DNA from: an uncultured Oscillospiraceae bacterium
GTDB lineage: Bacteria > Bacillota > Clostridia > Oscillospirales > Oscillospiraceae
NCBI GenBank assembly: GCA_934569045.1
Contig: CAKTJX010000005.1
Span: 15,354-79,353 of the forward strand
Length of the DNA stretch: 64,000 nucleotides
Direction: 5' to 3'
The notes beneath the pieces were generated by a model that was given only the letters and a program-made list of their open reading frames with translations, had not been told where the DNA came from and made no database searches. Each line of letters starts with the position of its first letter. Within the stretch, counting starts at the first letter, position 1. Positions 16,502-25,935 of the stretch are shown here, piece after piece. Made by a program: the position numbers and the translations under genes.

Positions 16502-17503
16502 ATGGAAGAAAACGGCACCTATCGCTGGGCCCCGGACAAAAAGTCGGAGAAAAAGGGCCCCAACTGGAAGAAAATCAAGCACATCACCCTGATTGCCGCC
16601 ATCGTAATCATCCTGCTGTCCTTCGTCTCCACCTGCTACTACACGGTGGATGACAAACAACAGGCCGTGGTCACCACCTTTGGCCGGGTCACGGATATTA
16701 CGGATGCCGGCGTGCACCTGAAGCTGCCCTTCGGCATCCAGCAAGTGGACAAGGTGGATGTGAATGTCTACCAGAAAATCGAGCTGGGCTACAGCACCAC
16801 CCAGAACGGATTCTACGATGTAAGCGAGAAGGAAAGCGCCATGATCACCGGCGACTACAACATCGTCAACGTGGATTTCTTTGTGGAATACCGGGTTTCG
16901 GACCCGGTGCAGTACCTCTATTCCTCCAATGATCCGGAGAGCATCCTGCGGAATCTGGTTCAGAGCCAGGTGCGCAACGTGGTGGGCTCCTCCACCGTGG
17001 ACTCCGTTCTGACCACCGGCAAGGAGAACATCCAGATGCAGGTGCGGACCCTGGTCTCCGAAATTCTGGCCCAATATGACATTGGCCTTTCCCTGGTGGA
17101 CGTGAAGATTCAGGACGCGGAGCCCCCTACGCAGGAGGTGATCGAGGCCTTCAAGAATGTAGAAACCGCAAAGCAGCAGGCGGAAACCGTCATCAATGAC
17201 GCGAAGGCCTATCAGAATGCCCAACTGCCCCAGGCTCAGGCCCAGGCGGACAAGCTGATCCAGAACGCACAATATCTGAAGGAAAAGCGCATCAACGAGG
17301 CCACCGAGCAGGTCGCCATGTTCAACGCCATGTATCAGGAATACGCCCTAAATCCCCAGGTCACCAAAACCAGAATGTACTACGAGGCCATTTCCCAGAT
17401 TCTGCCGGACGTGAAGCTCTATGTGAATACCGGCACCGGCGGCGACGTGCAAATGCTGCTGCCCCTGGAGGACCTGATTAACGAAGGAGGAGAGACAAAA
17501 TGA
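16502..17503 (+). CDS. hflK: HflK-like SPFH membrane protein
   Basis: 333 residues from ATG with AAAGGAGG upstream. Cytoplasmic Gly/Lys-rich lead, one membrane helix (about 31-48), then an SPFH/band 7 domain (VVTTFGRVTDITDAGVHLKLP) and a long coiled coil rich in Gln/Ala (about 215-290). HflK and HflC form a membrane cage that restrains FtsH protease in other bacteria. hflC overlaps it by 4 bases (ATGA). Confidence 0.88.
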   Translation: MEENGTYRWAPDKKSEKKGPNWKKIKHITLIAAIVIILLSFVSTCYYTVDDKQQAVVTTFGRVTDITDAGVHLKLPFGIQQVDKVDVNVYQKIELGYSTTQNGFYDVSEKESAMITGDYNIVNVDFFVEYRVSDPVQYLYSSNDPESILRNLVQSQVRNVVGSSTVDSVLTTGKENIQMQVRTLVSEILAQYDIGLSLVDVKIQDAEPPTQEVIEAFKNVETAKQQAETVINDAKAYQNAQLPQAQAQADKLIQNAQYLKEKRINEATEQVAMFNAMYQEYALNPQVTKTRMYYEAISQILPDVKLYVNTGTGGDVQMLLPLEDLINEGGETK

Positions 17504-18375
17504 AAAAGCGCACCGTAATTACCCTGATTGTCCTGGTTCTGGCGCTGATTCTGGTATCCGGCTGCTTCTTTACGGTCCGGGAGGATGAATACGCCTGCAC
17601 CGTCCGCTTCTCCAAGATCATTTCCACCACCGGCGAGGCAGGGCTCCACTTCAAGCTGCCCTTTGTGGATAGCGTGAAGTATTTTACCAAGGCCACCCAG
17701 CTCTATGACATTCCGCCCTCCGAGGTGCTGACCTCCGACAAGCAGAATATGACCGTGGACTGCTACATTCTCTGGTCCATCGGGGACCCGAAGCTCTTTT
17801 ATCAGCGCCTGGGCACCACCGGCAACGCCGAGCAGCGTCTGGACGCGCTGACCTACAACGAGCTGAAAACCGTCATGGGCACCCTGGCCCAGTCCGATAT
17901 TGTGAATATGGAGGACGGGGCCAAGCGGAACGAGATTTACAACTCCATCGCCACCGACGTGGACGCCCTGGCCCAGGCCTACGGCATCCGAGTGGAGGAC
18001 GTAAAAATCAAGCAGTTTGACCTGCCGGAATCCAACCTGAACGCCGTGTACAACCGGATGATCTCCGAACGGAACCAGATTGCGGAAAAGTACACCGCCG
18101 ACGGCAATTACGAGGCCTCCATTATCCGAAACAACGTGGATAAGCAGGTGAACATCATCGTCTCCAACGCCCAGGCCGAGGCCGCCAAGCTGGAGGCCGA
18201 GGGCGAGGGCGAATACATGCGCATGCTGGCCGAGGCCTACCAGACCCAGGACCAGCAGGAATTCTATGAATTCACCCGGGCCTTGGATGCTCTGAAAGCC
18301 AGCCTCACGGGAGAGGAAAAGACTGTAATTCTGGACCGGGATTCTAAATTGGGACAGATTTTGATGGGAAATTAA
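17500..18375 (+). CDS. hflC: HflC-like SPFH membrane protein
   Basis: 291 residues, start overlapping the hflK stop. N-terminal membrane helix with a Cys (LVLALILVSGCFFTV), SPFH domain (EYACTVRFSKIISTTGEAG LHFKLP region), then an Ala/Glu-rich coiled coil (about 220-245, QAEAAKLEAEGEGEYMRM). A partner of HflK; closes the DUF1836-hflKC unit, with a terminator 8 bases on. Confidence 0.88.
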   Translation: MKKRTVITLIVLVLALILVSGCFFTVREDEYACTVRFSKIISTTGEAGLHFKLPFVDSVKYFTKATQLYDIPPSEVLTSDKQNMTVDCYILWSIGDPKLFYQRLGTTGNAEQRLDALTYNELKTVMGTLAQSDIVNMEDGAKRNEIYNSIATDVDALAQAYGIRVEDVKIKQFDLPESNLNAVYNRMISERNQIAEKYTADGNYEASIIRNNVDKQVNIIVSNAQAEAAKLEAEGEGEYMRMLAEAYQTQDQQEFYEFTRALDALKASLTGEEKTVILDRDSKLGQILMGN

Positions 18376-18382
18376 AGCAAAT

Positions 18383-18411
18383 GCCCAGCGCGGATTTCGC
18401 GCTGGGCGTAT
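18383..18411 (+). terminator. Terminator after hflC
   Basis: Perfect 9-bp stem GCCCAGCGC / GCGCTGGGC followed by GTATTTT. Confidence 0.85.
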
Positions 18412-18414
18412 TTT

Positions 18415-18625
18415 CGAGCCAGCTTCCCCTCCGGGGAAGCTGGCTCGCGAAGCGAGACTGATGAGGGCGGTACGCGGGACCGACGTGGGGAAACCTAGGG
18501 CGAATTCGTACCATTTTCTATGTTGGCTGGTACGAATTCGCCCAAGGTTGTACAGGCGGTAACCTTGTACCGCCCTCATCCACCGCCTGCGGGCGGTCCC
18601 CCTCCCCCAAGGGGAAGGTTTTAAG
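18415..18625. repeat. Family B mosaic repeat, copy 3
   Basis: Outer arms AGCTTCCCCTCCGGGGAAGCT and CCCCCAAGGGGAAGG. The centre is a perfect inverted repeat, GGGCGAATTCGTACCA / TGGTACGAATTCGCCC (18509-18554), and GCGGTAC / GTACCGC flank it. Confidence 0.7.
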
Positions 18626-18671
18626 TTTATACATATAACCGGCTACGTAGCTCCTTCAATTGTCAATTGTC

Positions 18672-18879
18672 AATTGTCAATGCGAATCAATCGTTGAAAT
18701 GTTAAAAAAATTTATGGGTATTCTTGACTTTTAAAACTTTTGCGCCTCGTAGGGGCGGCTACCAGCCGCCCGGAAGGTATCGAAAGGAAGCTGTGAAAAC
18801 GAAACGCTCAGGCCTCGTCGTTTCCGGGCGGCTAATAGCCGCCCCTACGGGCCCCAGCTATTGATTCGCATTGTCAATT
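18672..18879. mobile_element. Family A element, copy 3, most complete
   Basis: Core 18749-18848 plus outer arms AATTGTCAATGCGAATCAAT (18672-18691) and its inverted partner (18860-18879), matching 19 of 20. This copy defines the family as a ~208-bp MITE-like unit. The right arm covers the last codons and stop of the choloylglycine hydrolase-family gene. Confidence 0.8.
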
Positions 18880-19842
18880 CTGAAATCTGATCTGCTGCTC
18901 CGTAACCGGCTCATAGCACTTAAGGCTTTCCCCATCCAGGTTCTCCCGGCGCAGATCCACCGCGGTGATCTGGTGGTTGTCGTAGGTGGTGTAATAATAG
19001 ATGCCCTTGGTCAGGTTGCAGCAGCAGGTGTACAGAGTGATTTCGTACTCGTTTTCCCTCAGGCGGCACAGGCCTCTTTGCTGGTCTACGGAGCCTAAGA
19101 TGTGGAAGAACTGGCTGACGGAGTGGTTTTCGTCCCCGGGGGACAGGGAATGGAGCTTGGTAAAGGCCGCTCGGACGAAGCGGGACTGGCTGGACAGGTC
19201 GCCGGGCAGCCCTAAGCCGCCGAGGCCGCGGCTGTAGGCGTTCAGCTCGGTGCCGAAGGTGTTTTCCGGGGTGTCGATGGAGAGATTCCGGTAGTTGTTC
19301 AGGATAAACATCTGATAGGGGAAGGGGGGATTGTTGGTCATGACCCCAACGGGGTTGTCGTAAATGTGCAGCCCGTCCGCCATGGATTCCACGGTGATGC
19401 AGTCCTGACCGTCAGCCATCATCCAGTGGAGCTGGGCCAGGGGGAGATTGGGCAGGAAGGGAATGTTCAGAAGATTGGCGTTTTCCAGCACTTCCCGGGC
19501 CTCCCGGACGGAGGCGCATTTCCCCAGCAGGTAGGGGATCAGCTCATATTGGGCAAGGTTGTTTTTTCCGTCCTTTTCCGGGAAATAGGCGCAGTTTCCC
19601 ACAAAATTCAGCCCGCAGATGCCGAGGCCCTTCTCGTTGAACCCTTCATAGTAGAGAGGGTAGTTCTCCATCACCGCCGCCATGCCGATGATGGCATAGT
19701 GGGTGGGCAGGGGCTCCACACAGTGGAATTTCATAGGGAAATTCCGGGGGGTGACAGTGATTCTGTCCCCATAGGACCGCTCATAGTCCAGGGTCCGGCC
19801 CATGTAAAAATCATTTGTTTTGTAGGTGGCAGCAGTACACAT
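18874..19842 (-). CDS. Choloylglycine hydrolase-family amidase (bile salt hydrolase / penicillin V acylase type)
   Basis: 322 residues beginning MCTAATY: Met removal exposes Cys2, the N-terminal nucleophile of this Ntn-hydrolase family. Other family landmarks: GRTLDYERSYG (Arg16, Asp19), VMTNNPPFPYQ, and LGLPGDLSSQSRFVRAAF with the catalytic Arg. Members cleave amide bonds in conjugated bile acids or penicillin V. Which substrate applies cannot be told from sequence alone; a gut habitat favours bile salts. The final residues and stop lie in a repeat arm, so the original C-terminus may have differed slightly. Confidence 0.88.
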   Translation of the reverse strand: MCTAATYKTNDFYMGRTLDYERSYGDRITVTPRNFPMKFHCVEPLPTHYAIIGMAAVMENYPLYYEGFNEKGLGICGLNFVGNCAYFPEKDGKNNLAQYELIPYLLGKCASVREAREVLENANLLNIPFLPNLPLAQLHWMMADGQDCITVESMADGLHIYDNPVGVMTNNPPFPYQMFILNNYRNLSIDTPENTFGTELNAYSRGLGGLGLPGDLSSQSRFVRAAFTKLHSLSPGDENHSVSQFFHILGSVDQQRGLCRLRENEYEITLYTCCCNLTKGIYYYTTYDNHQITAVDLRRENLDGESLKCYEPVTEQQIRFQN

Positions 19843-19938
19843 AATGATTCCAGCCTTTCTTTTTTCGGTAGTATACCCTGAAAAACGAAACGTAAACGAA
19901 ACAAAAGCACCCGGAACCAGAATTCCAGGTGCTTTGAT

Positions 19939-20061
19939 TTATCCATTATCCCCGTCCGAATCAAAAACGAAAAAAGAATCCCCATAGCGCGCAATCGTTT
20001 TTTGAATTTCCAAGCAATAATCACGAATTCTGCGAATTCTCTGCAAGTCAGGCGACAGCAT
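19939..20061 (-). pseudogene. HEPN (HepT-like) remnant
   Basis: 40 codons: ATG at 20061, then LQRIRRIRDYCLEIQKTIAR and YGDSFFVFDSD, the opening helix of HepT/DUF86 proteins (DYC..I...I.R.G.S...F), then a stop where the catalytic RxxxxxH part should begin. It directly follows a truncated MNT gene on the same strand. Confidence 0.5.
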
Positions 20062-20200
20062 ACAATTTCACCTTTTCCTTATCGCTTTCCTCCGTTGCCT
20101 CATTTCTGGCATAGGAGCCAAAAAGATACACCGCACGAATCCCATAGGCACGGGCCACCGGCGTAATCCGCCGGGTGATTTCATCCAAAGAATATACCAT
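20048..20200 (-). pseudogene. MNT nucleotidyltransferase (MntA-like) remnant
   Basis: 50 codons from ATG 20200 after GGAGCT. Contains VYLFGSYARNEATEESD, the GSYARxExxxxSD motif of minimal nucleotidyltransferases. The expected continuation after SD (IDLLV and the second Asp) is replaced by KEKVKLYAVA and a stop. About half the domain is missing, so it is almost certainly inactive. Confidence 0.6.
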
Positions 20201-20243
20201 ACATAGCTCCTTTCCAAAACAGTATACGAAAGAAGTGAAAGAT

Positions 20244-20489
20244 TTATTTCCCCAGCCGCCGCTCTAAGGTGTAGGCATTCAGCGCGGTTAAATGGACCTG
20301 GGTGAAGCCGTATTCGCTGGTGAGGACGAAGGATTTGGGCAGATCATCGCAGGGAACCACCTGGCCGGATTCCTCTGCCTGCTCCAGAAAGCGCTGGGTG
20401 CGGCGGGAATAGGAGGTATTGTCCAGGTCGAAAATGCCGACAATGCTACCTTCCCGCACCGCAAAGTCGTTGCCGATGGATAGATACAT
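20244..20489 (-). CDS. remB: RemB-like DUF370 regulator
   Basis: 81 residues from ATG 20489 with GGAGGTCCCCC upstream. MYLSIGNDFAVREGSIVGIFD and the segment LDNTSYSRRTQRFLEQA, then DDLPKSFVLTSEYG, match the extracellular matrix regulator family RemA/RemB (YaaB). In Bacillus yaaB lies between recF and gyrB; here it lies past rnhA, at the end of the gyrA unit. Family members bind DNA or assist RemA in biofilm control. Confidence 0.85.
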   Translation of the reverse strand: MYLSIGNDFAVREGSIVGIFDLDNTSYSRRTQRFLEQAEESGQVVPCDDLPKSFVLTSEYGFTQVHLTALNAYTLERRLGK

Positions 20490-20502
20490 GGGGGACCTCC
20501 GT

Positions 20503-20940
20503 TCATTTCCGCTTCTTCCACTCTCCCACCGCCATCTCATCGCAGCGGTTGTTCATGGGGTTATCCGCATGGCCTTTGACCCAGTGGTAGTGGACCTCGT
20601 GGCGCATGGTGAGCTGGAGGAGACGGTCCCATAGGTCTGGATTCAGGGCGGGTTTTTTGTCACTTTTGATCCAGTTTTTCTTCTTCCAGCCCCAGGCCCA
20701 GCCCTTTTCCAGGGCATCGATGACGTACTTGGAGTCGGAATAGAGCTCCACCACGCAGGGCTCCTTCAGAGCCTCCAGGCCACGGATGACGGCGGTGAGC
20801 TCCATGCGGTTGTTGGTGGTGTTGTCCTCTCCGCCGGAGAGCTCCTTTGTGGCGCCGTTATAGCTGAGGATGGCCCCCCAGCCGCCGGGGCCCGGATTGC
20901 CGGAGCAGGCCCCGTCGGTGTAAAGAGTTACGGTTTTCAT
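20503..20940 (-). CDS. rnhA: Ribonuclease HI
   Basis: 145 residues. [19 protein letters not shown] (Asp9), [13 protein letters not shown] (Glu), YSDSKYVI (Asp) and the C-terminal [14 protein letters not shown] complete the DEDD metal site. It cleaves RNA in RNA-DNA hybrids, such as primers and R-loops. Its start overlaps the gyrA stop by 4 bases, so translation is coupled to gyrA. Confidence 0.96.
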   Translation of the reverse strand: MKTVTLYTDGACSGNPGPGGWGAILSYNGATKELSGGEDNTTNNRMELTAVIRGLEALKEPCVVELYSDSKYVIDALEKGWAWGWKKKNWIKSDKKPALNPDLWDRLLQLTMRHEVHYHWVKGHADNPMNNRCDEMAVGEWKKRK

Positions 20941-23441
20941 TCCCCGGTCTCCTGGTCCTCTTCCTGCTCTACCCGCTCCAGGGAGACAACCTTGTTGCCC
21001 TCGTCAAGGCGCATGACGATGACACCCTGAACGTCCCGCTTGTAGACATTGATGGAGGACGCGGGAACCCGGATGATGACGCCGCCGTTTTCAATCAGCA
21101 TCACATCGTCCTGTTCTCCCACCACCCGGCATCCGGCCACATTGCCTGTCTTCGGGGTGATGTTGTAGTTTTTCAGGCCCTTGCCGCCTCTGGTCTGGGG
21201 GATCTTCTCCCCATCGGGGCCGGTGCGCAGGTATTCCGGCAGCTCGGTCCGCTTGCCGTAGCCGTTTTCGGTGACGGTGAGCAGGGTCTTTCCCGCTTCC
21301 ACCTTCTCGGCGCCCACCACAAAGTCGCCTTCATTCAGGCTGATACCCTTGACGCCCGCGGCATCCCGGCCCATGCAGCGCACATCGGTCTCGTTAAAGC
21401 AGATGGCCATGCCCTGGGCGGTGGCGAGGATGATATTGTCGCTGCCGTTGGTCCGCAGCACGTTCACCAGATGATCGTCTTCCTCCAAGGTCAGCGCCCG
21501 GATGCCGCCCTTGCGGTTGGTCTTCAGGGCGATAAAGGGCAGACGCTTGACGATACCCTTCCGGGTGGCCATCAGCAGATACTCGTCCTCATGGAATTCT
21601 CTTGTAACCACCATGGCGGTGACGGTCTCCCCGGCATCCAGGGGCAGGACGTTGACAATGGCCGTGCCTCTGGCGGTGCGGCCCGCCTCCGGAATCTGAT
21701 AGCCCTTGCGCAGATGGACCTTGCCGCTGTCCGTGAAGAACAGAATATAGTCATGGGTAGAGGCAATGTTCAGGGACTTCACATAGTCCTCTTCCTTCAG
21801 GTTCTGGGCATTCACGCCCCGGCCGCCCCGGCTCTGGGTGCGGTAGGTGTCCACGGGCATCCGCTTGATATAGCCGTGGTTGGAGAGGGTGAAGGCGCAG
21901 GTCTCCTCCTCAATCAGGTCTTCAATGTCAATTTCGTCCTCAATGTCCTGGATGACGGTTTTCCGCTCGTCGCCGAACTTGTCCCGAATCTCCACCAGCT
22001 CCTGCCGCAGGACGGCACGGAGCTTGGTTTCATCGGCCAGAAGCTCCTGGTAGTAGCTGATTTTCTGCTCCAGCTCCTTATATTCCGCTTCCAGCTTTTC
22101 CCGATTCAGGCCCTGCAGGGCAATGAGCCGCATATCGCAGATGGCCTGGGCCTGGACATCGTCCAGGGAGAACCGCTCCATCAGGTTTTGCTTGGCGTTG
22201 TCGTAGGAGGAGCGGATGATATGGATGACCTCATCGATATTGTCCTGGGCAATGAGCAGGCCTTCCAGCAGATGGGCCCGCTCCTGGGCCTTGCGCAGAT
22301 CGTACTGGGTCCGTCTTGTCAGGACTTCCTCCTGGTATTTCAGGTATTCGTCCAGAATCTGCCGCAGGGACAGGATTTTCGGCTGCTTCTGGTCGTCCAC
22401 CAGGGCAAGCATGATGATGGAGAAATTGGATTGCAGGGCCGTCTGCTTGAAGAGGTTGTTCAGCACCACCTGGGGGTTGGCGTCCTTCTTCAGCTCGATG
22501 ACCATGCGCATGCCGTTCCGGTCCGTCTCGTCCCGCAGGTCGGAGATGCCGTCCAGGCGCTTGTCCTTCACCTGGTCCGCAATGGTCTTGATCAGCTGGC
22601 GCTTGTTCACCTGGTAGGGCAGCTCCGTGACGATGATCCGGGTCCGGTCCTTACCGAACTCCTCGAACTCCGTCTTGGCCCGGACCACCACCTTGCCCCG
22701 GCCCGTGGCGTAGGCTGCCCGGATGCCACTGCGGCCCATGATAATGCCGCCGGTGGGGAAGTCCGGCCCGGTGATGTGATCCATCAGGTTTACCAGAGTG
22801 CATTCCGGGTCATCCAGCACGCAGATGCAGGCGTTGATGACCTCCGTCAGGTTGTGGGGGGGAATGTTGGTGGCCATGCCTACGGCAATGCCGGAGGAAC
22901 CGTTCACCAGCAGATTGGGGAACCGGCTGGGCAGAACCCGGGGCTCCTTGCGGCTCTCGTCAAAGTTGGGGTCCCAGTTCACCGTGTCCTTGTCGATGTC
23001 CCGGAGCATTTCGTTGGAAATTTTGCTCAGGCGGGCCTCGGTGTAACGGTAGGCGGCAGGGGGGTCACCGTCCACGGAGCCAAAGTTGCCGTGGCCGTCT
23101 ACCAGCAGGTAGCGCATAGAGAAATCCTGGGCCAGACGCACCATGGCATCGTAAACCGACGCGTCACCGTGGGGATGGTACTTACCCAGCACATCACCCA
23201 CGCAGGTTGCGGATTTCTTAAAGGGCTTGTCCGAGGTCAGGCCGCTTTCGTACATGGTGTAGAGGATGCGGCGGTGGACGGGCTTCAATCCGTCCCGCAC
23301 ATCCGGCAGGGCCCGGCCCACGATGACGCTCATAGCGTATTCAATATAGGACTTTTCCATCTCCTCCACCAGGTGGGATTCCGTGATCACCTGGTCGGGA
23401 AAGGCAATGTCTTCCGGTTTGTAGCTTCTGTTATGTGCCAT
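20937..23441 (-). CDS. gyrA: DNA gyrase subunit A
   Basis: 834 residues, full length. Catalytic Tyr133 ([11 protein letters not shown]). The quinolone-resistance region reads [14 protein letters not shown], giving Ala94 at the position of E. coli Ser83 and Asp98 at Asp87. The C-terminal beta-pinwheel includes a GyrA-box-like QTRGGKG near residue 750 (canonical QRRGGKG). With GyrB it introduces negative supercoils. It is separated from gyrB by a family A repeat. Confidence 0.97.
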   Translation of the reverse strand: MAHNRSYKPEDIAFPDQVITESHLVEEMEKSYIEYAMSVIVGRALPDVRDGLKPVHRRILYTMYESGLTSDKPFKKSATCVGDVLGKYHPHGDASVYDAMVRLAQDFSMRYLLVDGHGNFGSVDGDPPAAYRYTEARLSKISNEMLRDIDKDTVNWDPNFDESRKEPRVLPSRFPNLLVNGSSGIAVGMATNIPPHNLTEVINACICVLDDPECTLVNLMDHITGPDFPTGGIIMGRSGIRAAYATGRGKVVVRAKTEFEEFGKDRTRIIVTELPYQVNKRQLIKTIADQVKDKRLDGISDLRDETDRNGMRMVIELKKDANPQVVLNNLFKQTALQSNFSIIMLALVDDQKQPKILSLRQILDEYLKYQEEVLTRRTQYDLRKAQERAHLLEGLLIAQDNIDEVIHIIRSSYDNAKQNLMERFSLDDVQAQAICDMRLIALQGLNREKLEAEYKELEQKISYYQELLADETKLRAVLRQELVEIRDKFGDERKTVIQDIEDEIDIEDLIEEETCAFTLSNHGYIKRMPVDTYRTQSRGGRGVNAQNLKEEDYVKSLNIASTHDYILFFTDSGKVHLRKGYQIPEAGRTARGTAIVNVLPLDAGETVTAMVVTREFHEDEYLLMATRKGIVKRLPFIALKTNRKGGIRALTLEEDDHLVNVLRTNGSDNIILATAQGMAICFNETDVRCMGRDAAGVKGISLNEGDFVVGAEKVEAGKTLLTVTENGYGKRTELPEYLRTGPDGEKIPQTRGGKGLKNYNITPKTGNVAGCRVVGEQDDVMLIENGGVIIRVPASSINVYKRDVQGVIVMRLDEGNKVVSLERVEQEEDQETGE

Positions 23442-23539
23442 ATAGCACCTCCAAAATATCTTGGCACTTCAAACGCGAACCAATGGCAGAAATATGGATT
23501 TCCATATCTGATTGAGAAATTTCAAAACTTTTGAGCCTC

Positions 23540-23638
23540 GTAGGGGCGGCTATCACCGCCCGGAAGGCATCGAAAGGGAGCGGTAAAAACAAACCGCTCA
23601 GGCCGGGTCATTTTCGGGCGGCTGATAGCCGCCCCTAC
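23540..23638. repeat. Family A repeat, copy 4
   Basis: 99-base core; outer arms GCGAACCAATGG (about 23476) and ACTGATTCGCAATGACAATC (23649-23668). It fills the gyrA-gyrB gap. Confidence 0.85.
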
Positions 23639-23675
23639 AGGCCCTCACTACTGATTCGCAATGACAATCAAATCT

Positions 23676-25604
23676 TTACACGTCAATATTCACCGCGTAT
23701 TTCGCGTTGCGCTCGATCCAGTCTTTTCTGGGCTCTACCTGCTCGCCCATGAGCACCGTGAAAATCTCATCGGCCCGGGCGGCATCGTCCAGGGTGATCC
23801 GGCGCAAAGACCTCTGCTCCGGGTCCATGGTGGTCTCCCACAGCTCGTGGGGGTCCATCTCGCCAAGGCCCTTGTACCGGGCAATGTCCACCTTGGCGTT
23901 GGGGTTGTCGGAGCGCATCTGGGCGGAAACCTGGTCCCGCTGCTCGTCAGAATAGGCGACCTTGGTGGTCTTGCCCCGGGTCAGCTTGTACAGAGGGGGC
24001 ACAGCGGAATAGACATAGCCGTTTTCGATCATGGGCCGCATATAGCGGAAGAAGAAGGTCAGAAGCAGGGTGCGGATATGGGCGCCGTCCACATCGGCAT
24101 CCGCCATGATGATAACCTTGTGATAGCGCAGCTTATTGATATCGAAGTCCTCTCCGATGCCCGCGCCCAGGGCCACAATCAGGGGATACAGCTTGTCGTT
24201 GCCGTAAATTTTATCGGCACGGGCCTTTTCCACGTTCAGCATCTTGCCCCACATAGCCAGGATTGCCTGGAACCGGGAGTCTCTGCCCTGGATGGCAGAG
24301 CCGGCAGCGGAGTCGCCCTCCACGATGTAGATTTCGCAGAGGCTGGGGTCCCGCTCGTTGCAGTCCTGGAGTTTGTCCGGCATCTGGCCGGATTCCAGGC
24401 CGGTCTTCCGGCGGATGGATTCCCTTGCCTTCCGGGCAGCCTCTCTGGCCCGGTTGGCCATCATGGCCTTATCCAGAATCAGCCGGGCAATCTGGGGGTG
24501 CTCCTCAAAGTAGGTGGTCAGCTGGTCATTGACAATCTGGTCCACCAAAGTACGAATGTAGGCGTTGCCCAGCTTGGCCTTGGTCTGGCCCTCGAACTGG
24601 GCATCCGTCAGCTTGACGGAGATAATGGCGGTGATGCCCTCCCGGCAGTCCTCGCCGGAAACCTTGTCGTCGCCCTTGATGATGCCGTTTTTTACGCCGT
24701 AGGCATTGAGCACCCGGGTCAGGGCGGTCTTGAAGCCCGTCTCGTGCATGCCGCCCTCGGGGGTGCGGACATCGTTGGCGAAGCTCATCATGAATTCGTT
24801 GTAGCCGTCGTTGTACTGCACGGCGATTTCCGCGCTGGCGTCGCCCTTGGAGCCCGCCATGTAGATCACATCGTCAAAGACGGGGGTCTTGTTCCGGTTG
24901 GCCCAGCGGACGAACTCCCGGATGCCGCCCTCAAAGCACATGACGTCGGACTTCTTCTCCTCCTCCCGGTCATCGGTGATGGAGATGGAGAGCCCCGCGT
25001 TCAGGAAGGCCTCCTCCCGCATCCGCTCGTGGAGGATTTCGTAATCATAGACCAGGGTGTCGAACATCTCCGGGTCCGGCTGGAAGGTGACCTCCGTGCC
25101 GGTGTGGTCGGTTTTGCCCACAATGGTCATTTCCTGGGTGATGCGGCCCCGGGCGAACTTCATTTCGTAGATGTTCCCGTTCTTGTGCACCCGCACCCGC
25201 AGCCACTCGGACAGGGCGTTCACCACCGACGCGCCAACGCCATGGAGGCCGCCGGAGACCTTATAGCCGCCGCCGCCGAATTTGCCGCCGGCGTGCAGCA
25301 CGGTATACACCACCTCCAGAGCCGGCCGGCCGGTCTGGGGCTGGATATCCACGGGGATACCGCGGCCGTCATCGGTCACGGTGATGGAGTTGCCGGGGTT
25401 GATGGTCACGGTGATATGCTTGCAGTATCCGGCCAGCGCCTCGTCAATGGCGTTGTCCACGATCTCATAGACCAGATGATGCAGACCGGAGGAAGAGGTG
25501 GAGCCGATATACATACCGGGCCGCTTCCGAACCGCTTCCAGCCCTTCCAGCACCTGAATCTGCTCCGCGCCGTATTCCTGGGTCACTTTTGTTTCGTCAG
25601 ACAT
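23676..25604 (-). CDS. gyrB: DNA gyrase subunit B
   Basis: 642 residues. GHKL ATPase motifs VDNAIDEALAGYC and DDGRGIPVD, then GLHGVGASVVNALS; the TOPRIM domain carries IVEGDSAAGSA and DADVDGAHIRTLLLTFF; the C-terminus is the short Gram-positive type (RKDWIERNAKYAVNIDV). Start ATG 25604 follows GGAGGAC. It supplies the ATPase and metal site of gyrase. Confidence 0.97.
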   Translation of the reverse strand: MSDETKVTQEYGAEQIQVLEGLEAVRKRPGMYIGSTSSSGLHHLVYEIVDNAIDEALAGYCKHITVTINPGNSITVTDDGRGIPVDIQPQTGRPALEVVYTVLHAGGKFGGGGYKVSGGLHGVGASVVNALSEWLRVRVHKNGNIYEMKFARGRITQEMTIVGKTDHTGTEVTFQPDPEMFDTLVYDYEILHERMREEAFLNAGLSISITDDREEEKKSDVMCFEGGIREFVRWANRNKTPVFDDVIYMAGSKGDASAEIAVQYNDGYNEFMMSFANDVRTPEGGMHETGFKTALTRVLNAYGVKNGIIKGDDKVSGEDCREGITAIISVKLTDAQFEGQTKAKLGNAYIRTLVDQIVNDQLTTYFEEHPQIARLILDKAMMANRAREAARKARESIRRKTGLESGQMPDKLQDCNERDPSLCEIYIVEGDSAAGSAIQGRDSRFQAILAMWGKMLNVEKARADKIYGNDKLYPLIVALGAGIGEDFDINKLRYHKVIIMADADVDGAHIRTLLLTFFFRYMRPMIENGYVYSAVPPLYKLTRGKTTKVAYSDEQRDQVSAQMRSDNPNAKVDIARYKGLGEMDPHELWETTMDPEQRSLRRITLDDAARADEIFTVLMGEQVEPRKDWIERNAKYAVNIDV

Positions 25605-25751
25605 CTTTGTCCTCCTATTTTCAGCCTGTTCACGGTTCCCTTTTCACAATTCATGATGTAGAATCGTGAATCTTGAAGAAGGAACGGTGAGAAATGCGTG
25701 TTATATGCGAAAGTCTTTGCTCTTTTCAATGTAAATCAGAAGCTGCGGCCC

Positions 25752-25851
25752 GTAGGGGCGGCTATCAGCCGCCCGGAAATAGTCGGGACGGAGCGTTTCG
25801 TCTTTACCTCTCCCTTTCGATCCCCTCCGGGCGGCTGGTAGCCGCCCCTAC
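25752..25851. repeat. Family A repeat, copy 5
   Basis: 100-base core; the outer right arm TTTCAACGATTGATTC lies at about 25902. It occupies the recF-gyrB gap (25605-25935), where nothing else is seen. Confidence 0.85.
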
Positions 25852-25935
25852 AGGGCTCAAAAGTTCTAAAATTTTCTGAATATGCATGAAATTATGGACA
25901 TTTCAACGATTGATTCACACATAACCAATTGTTTT

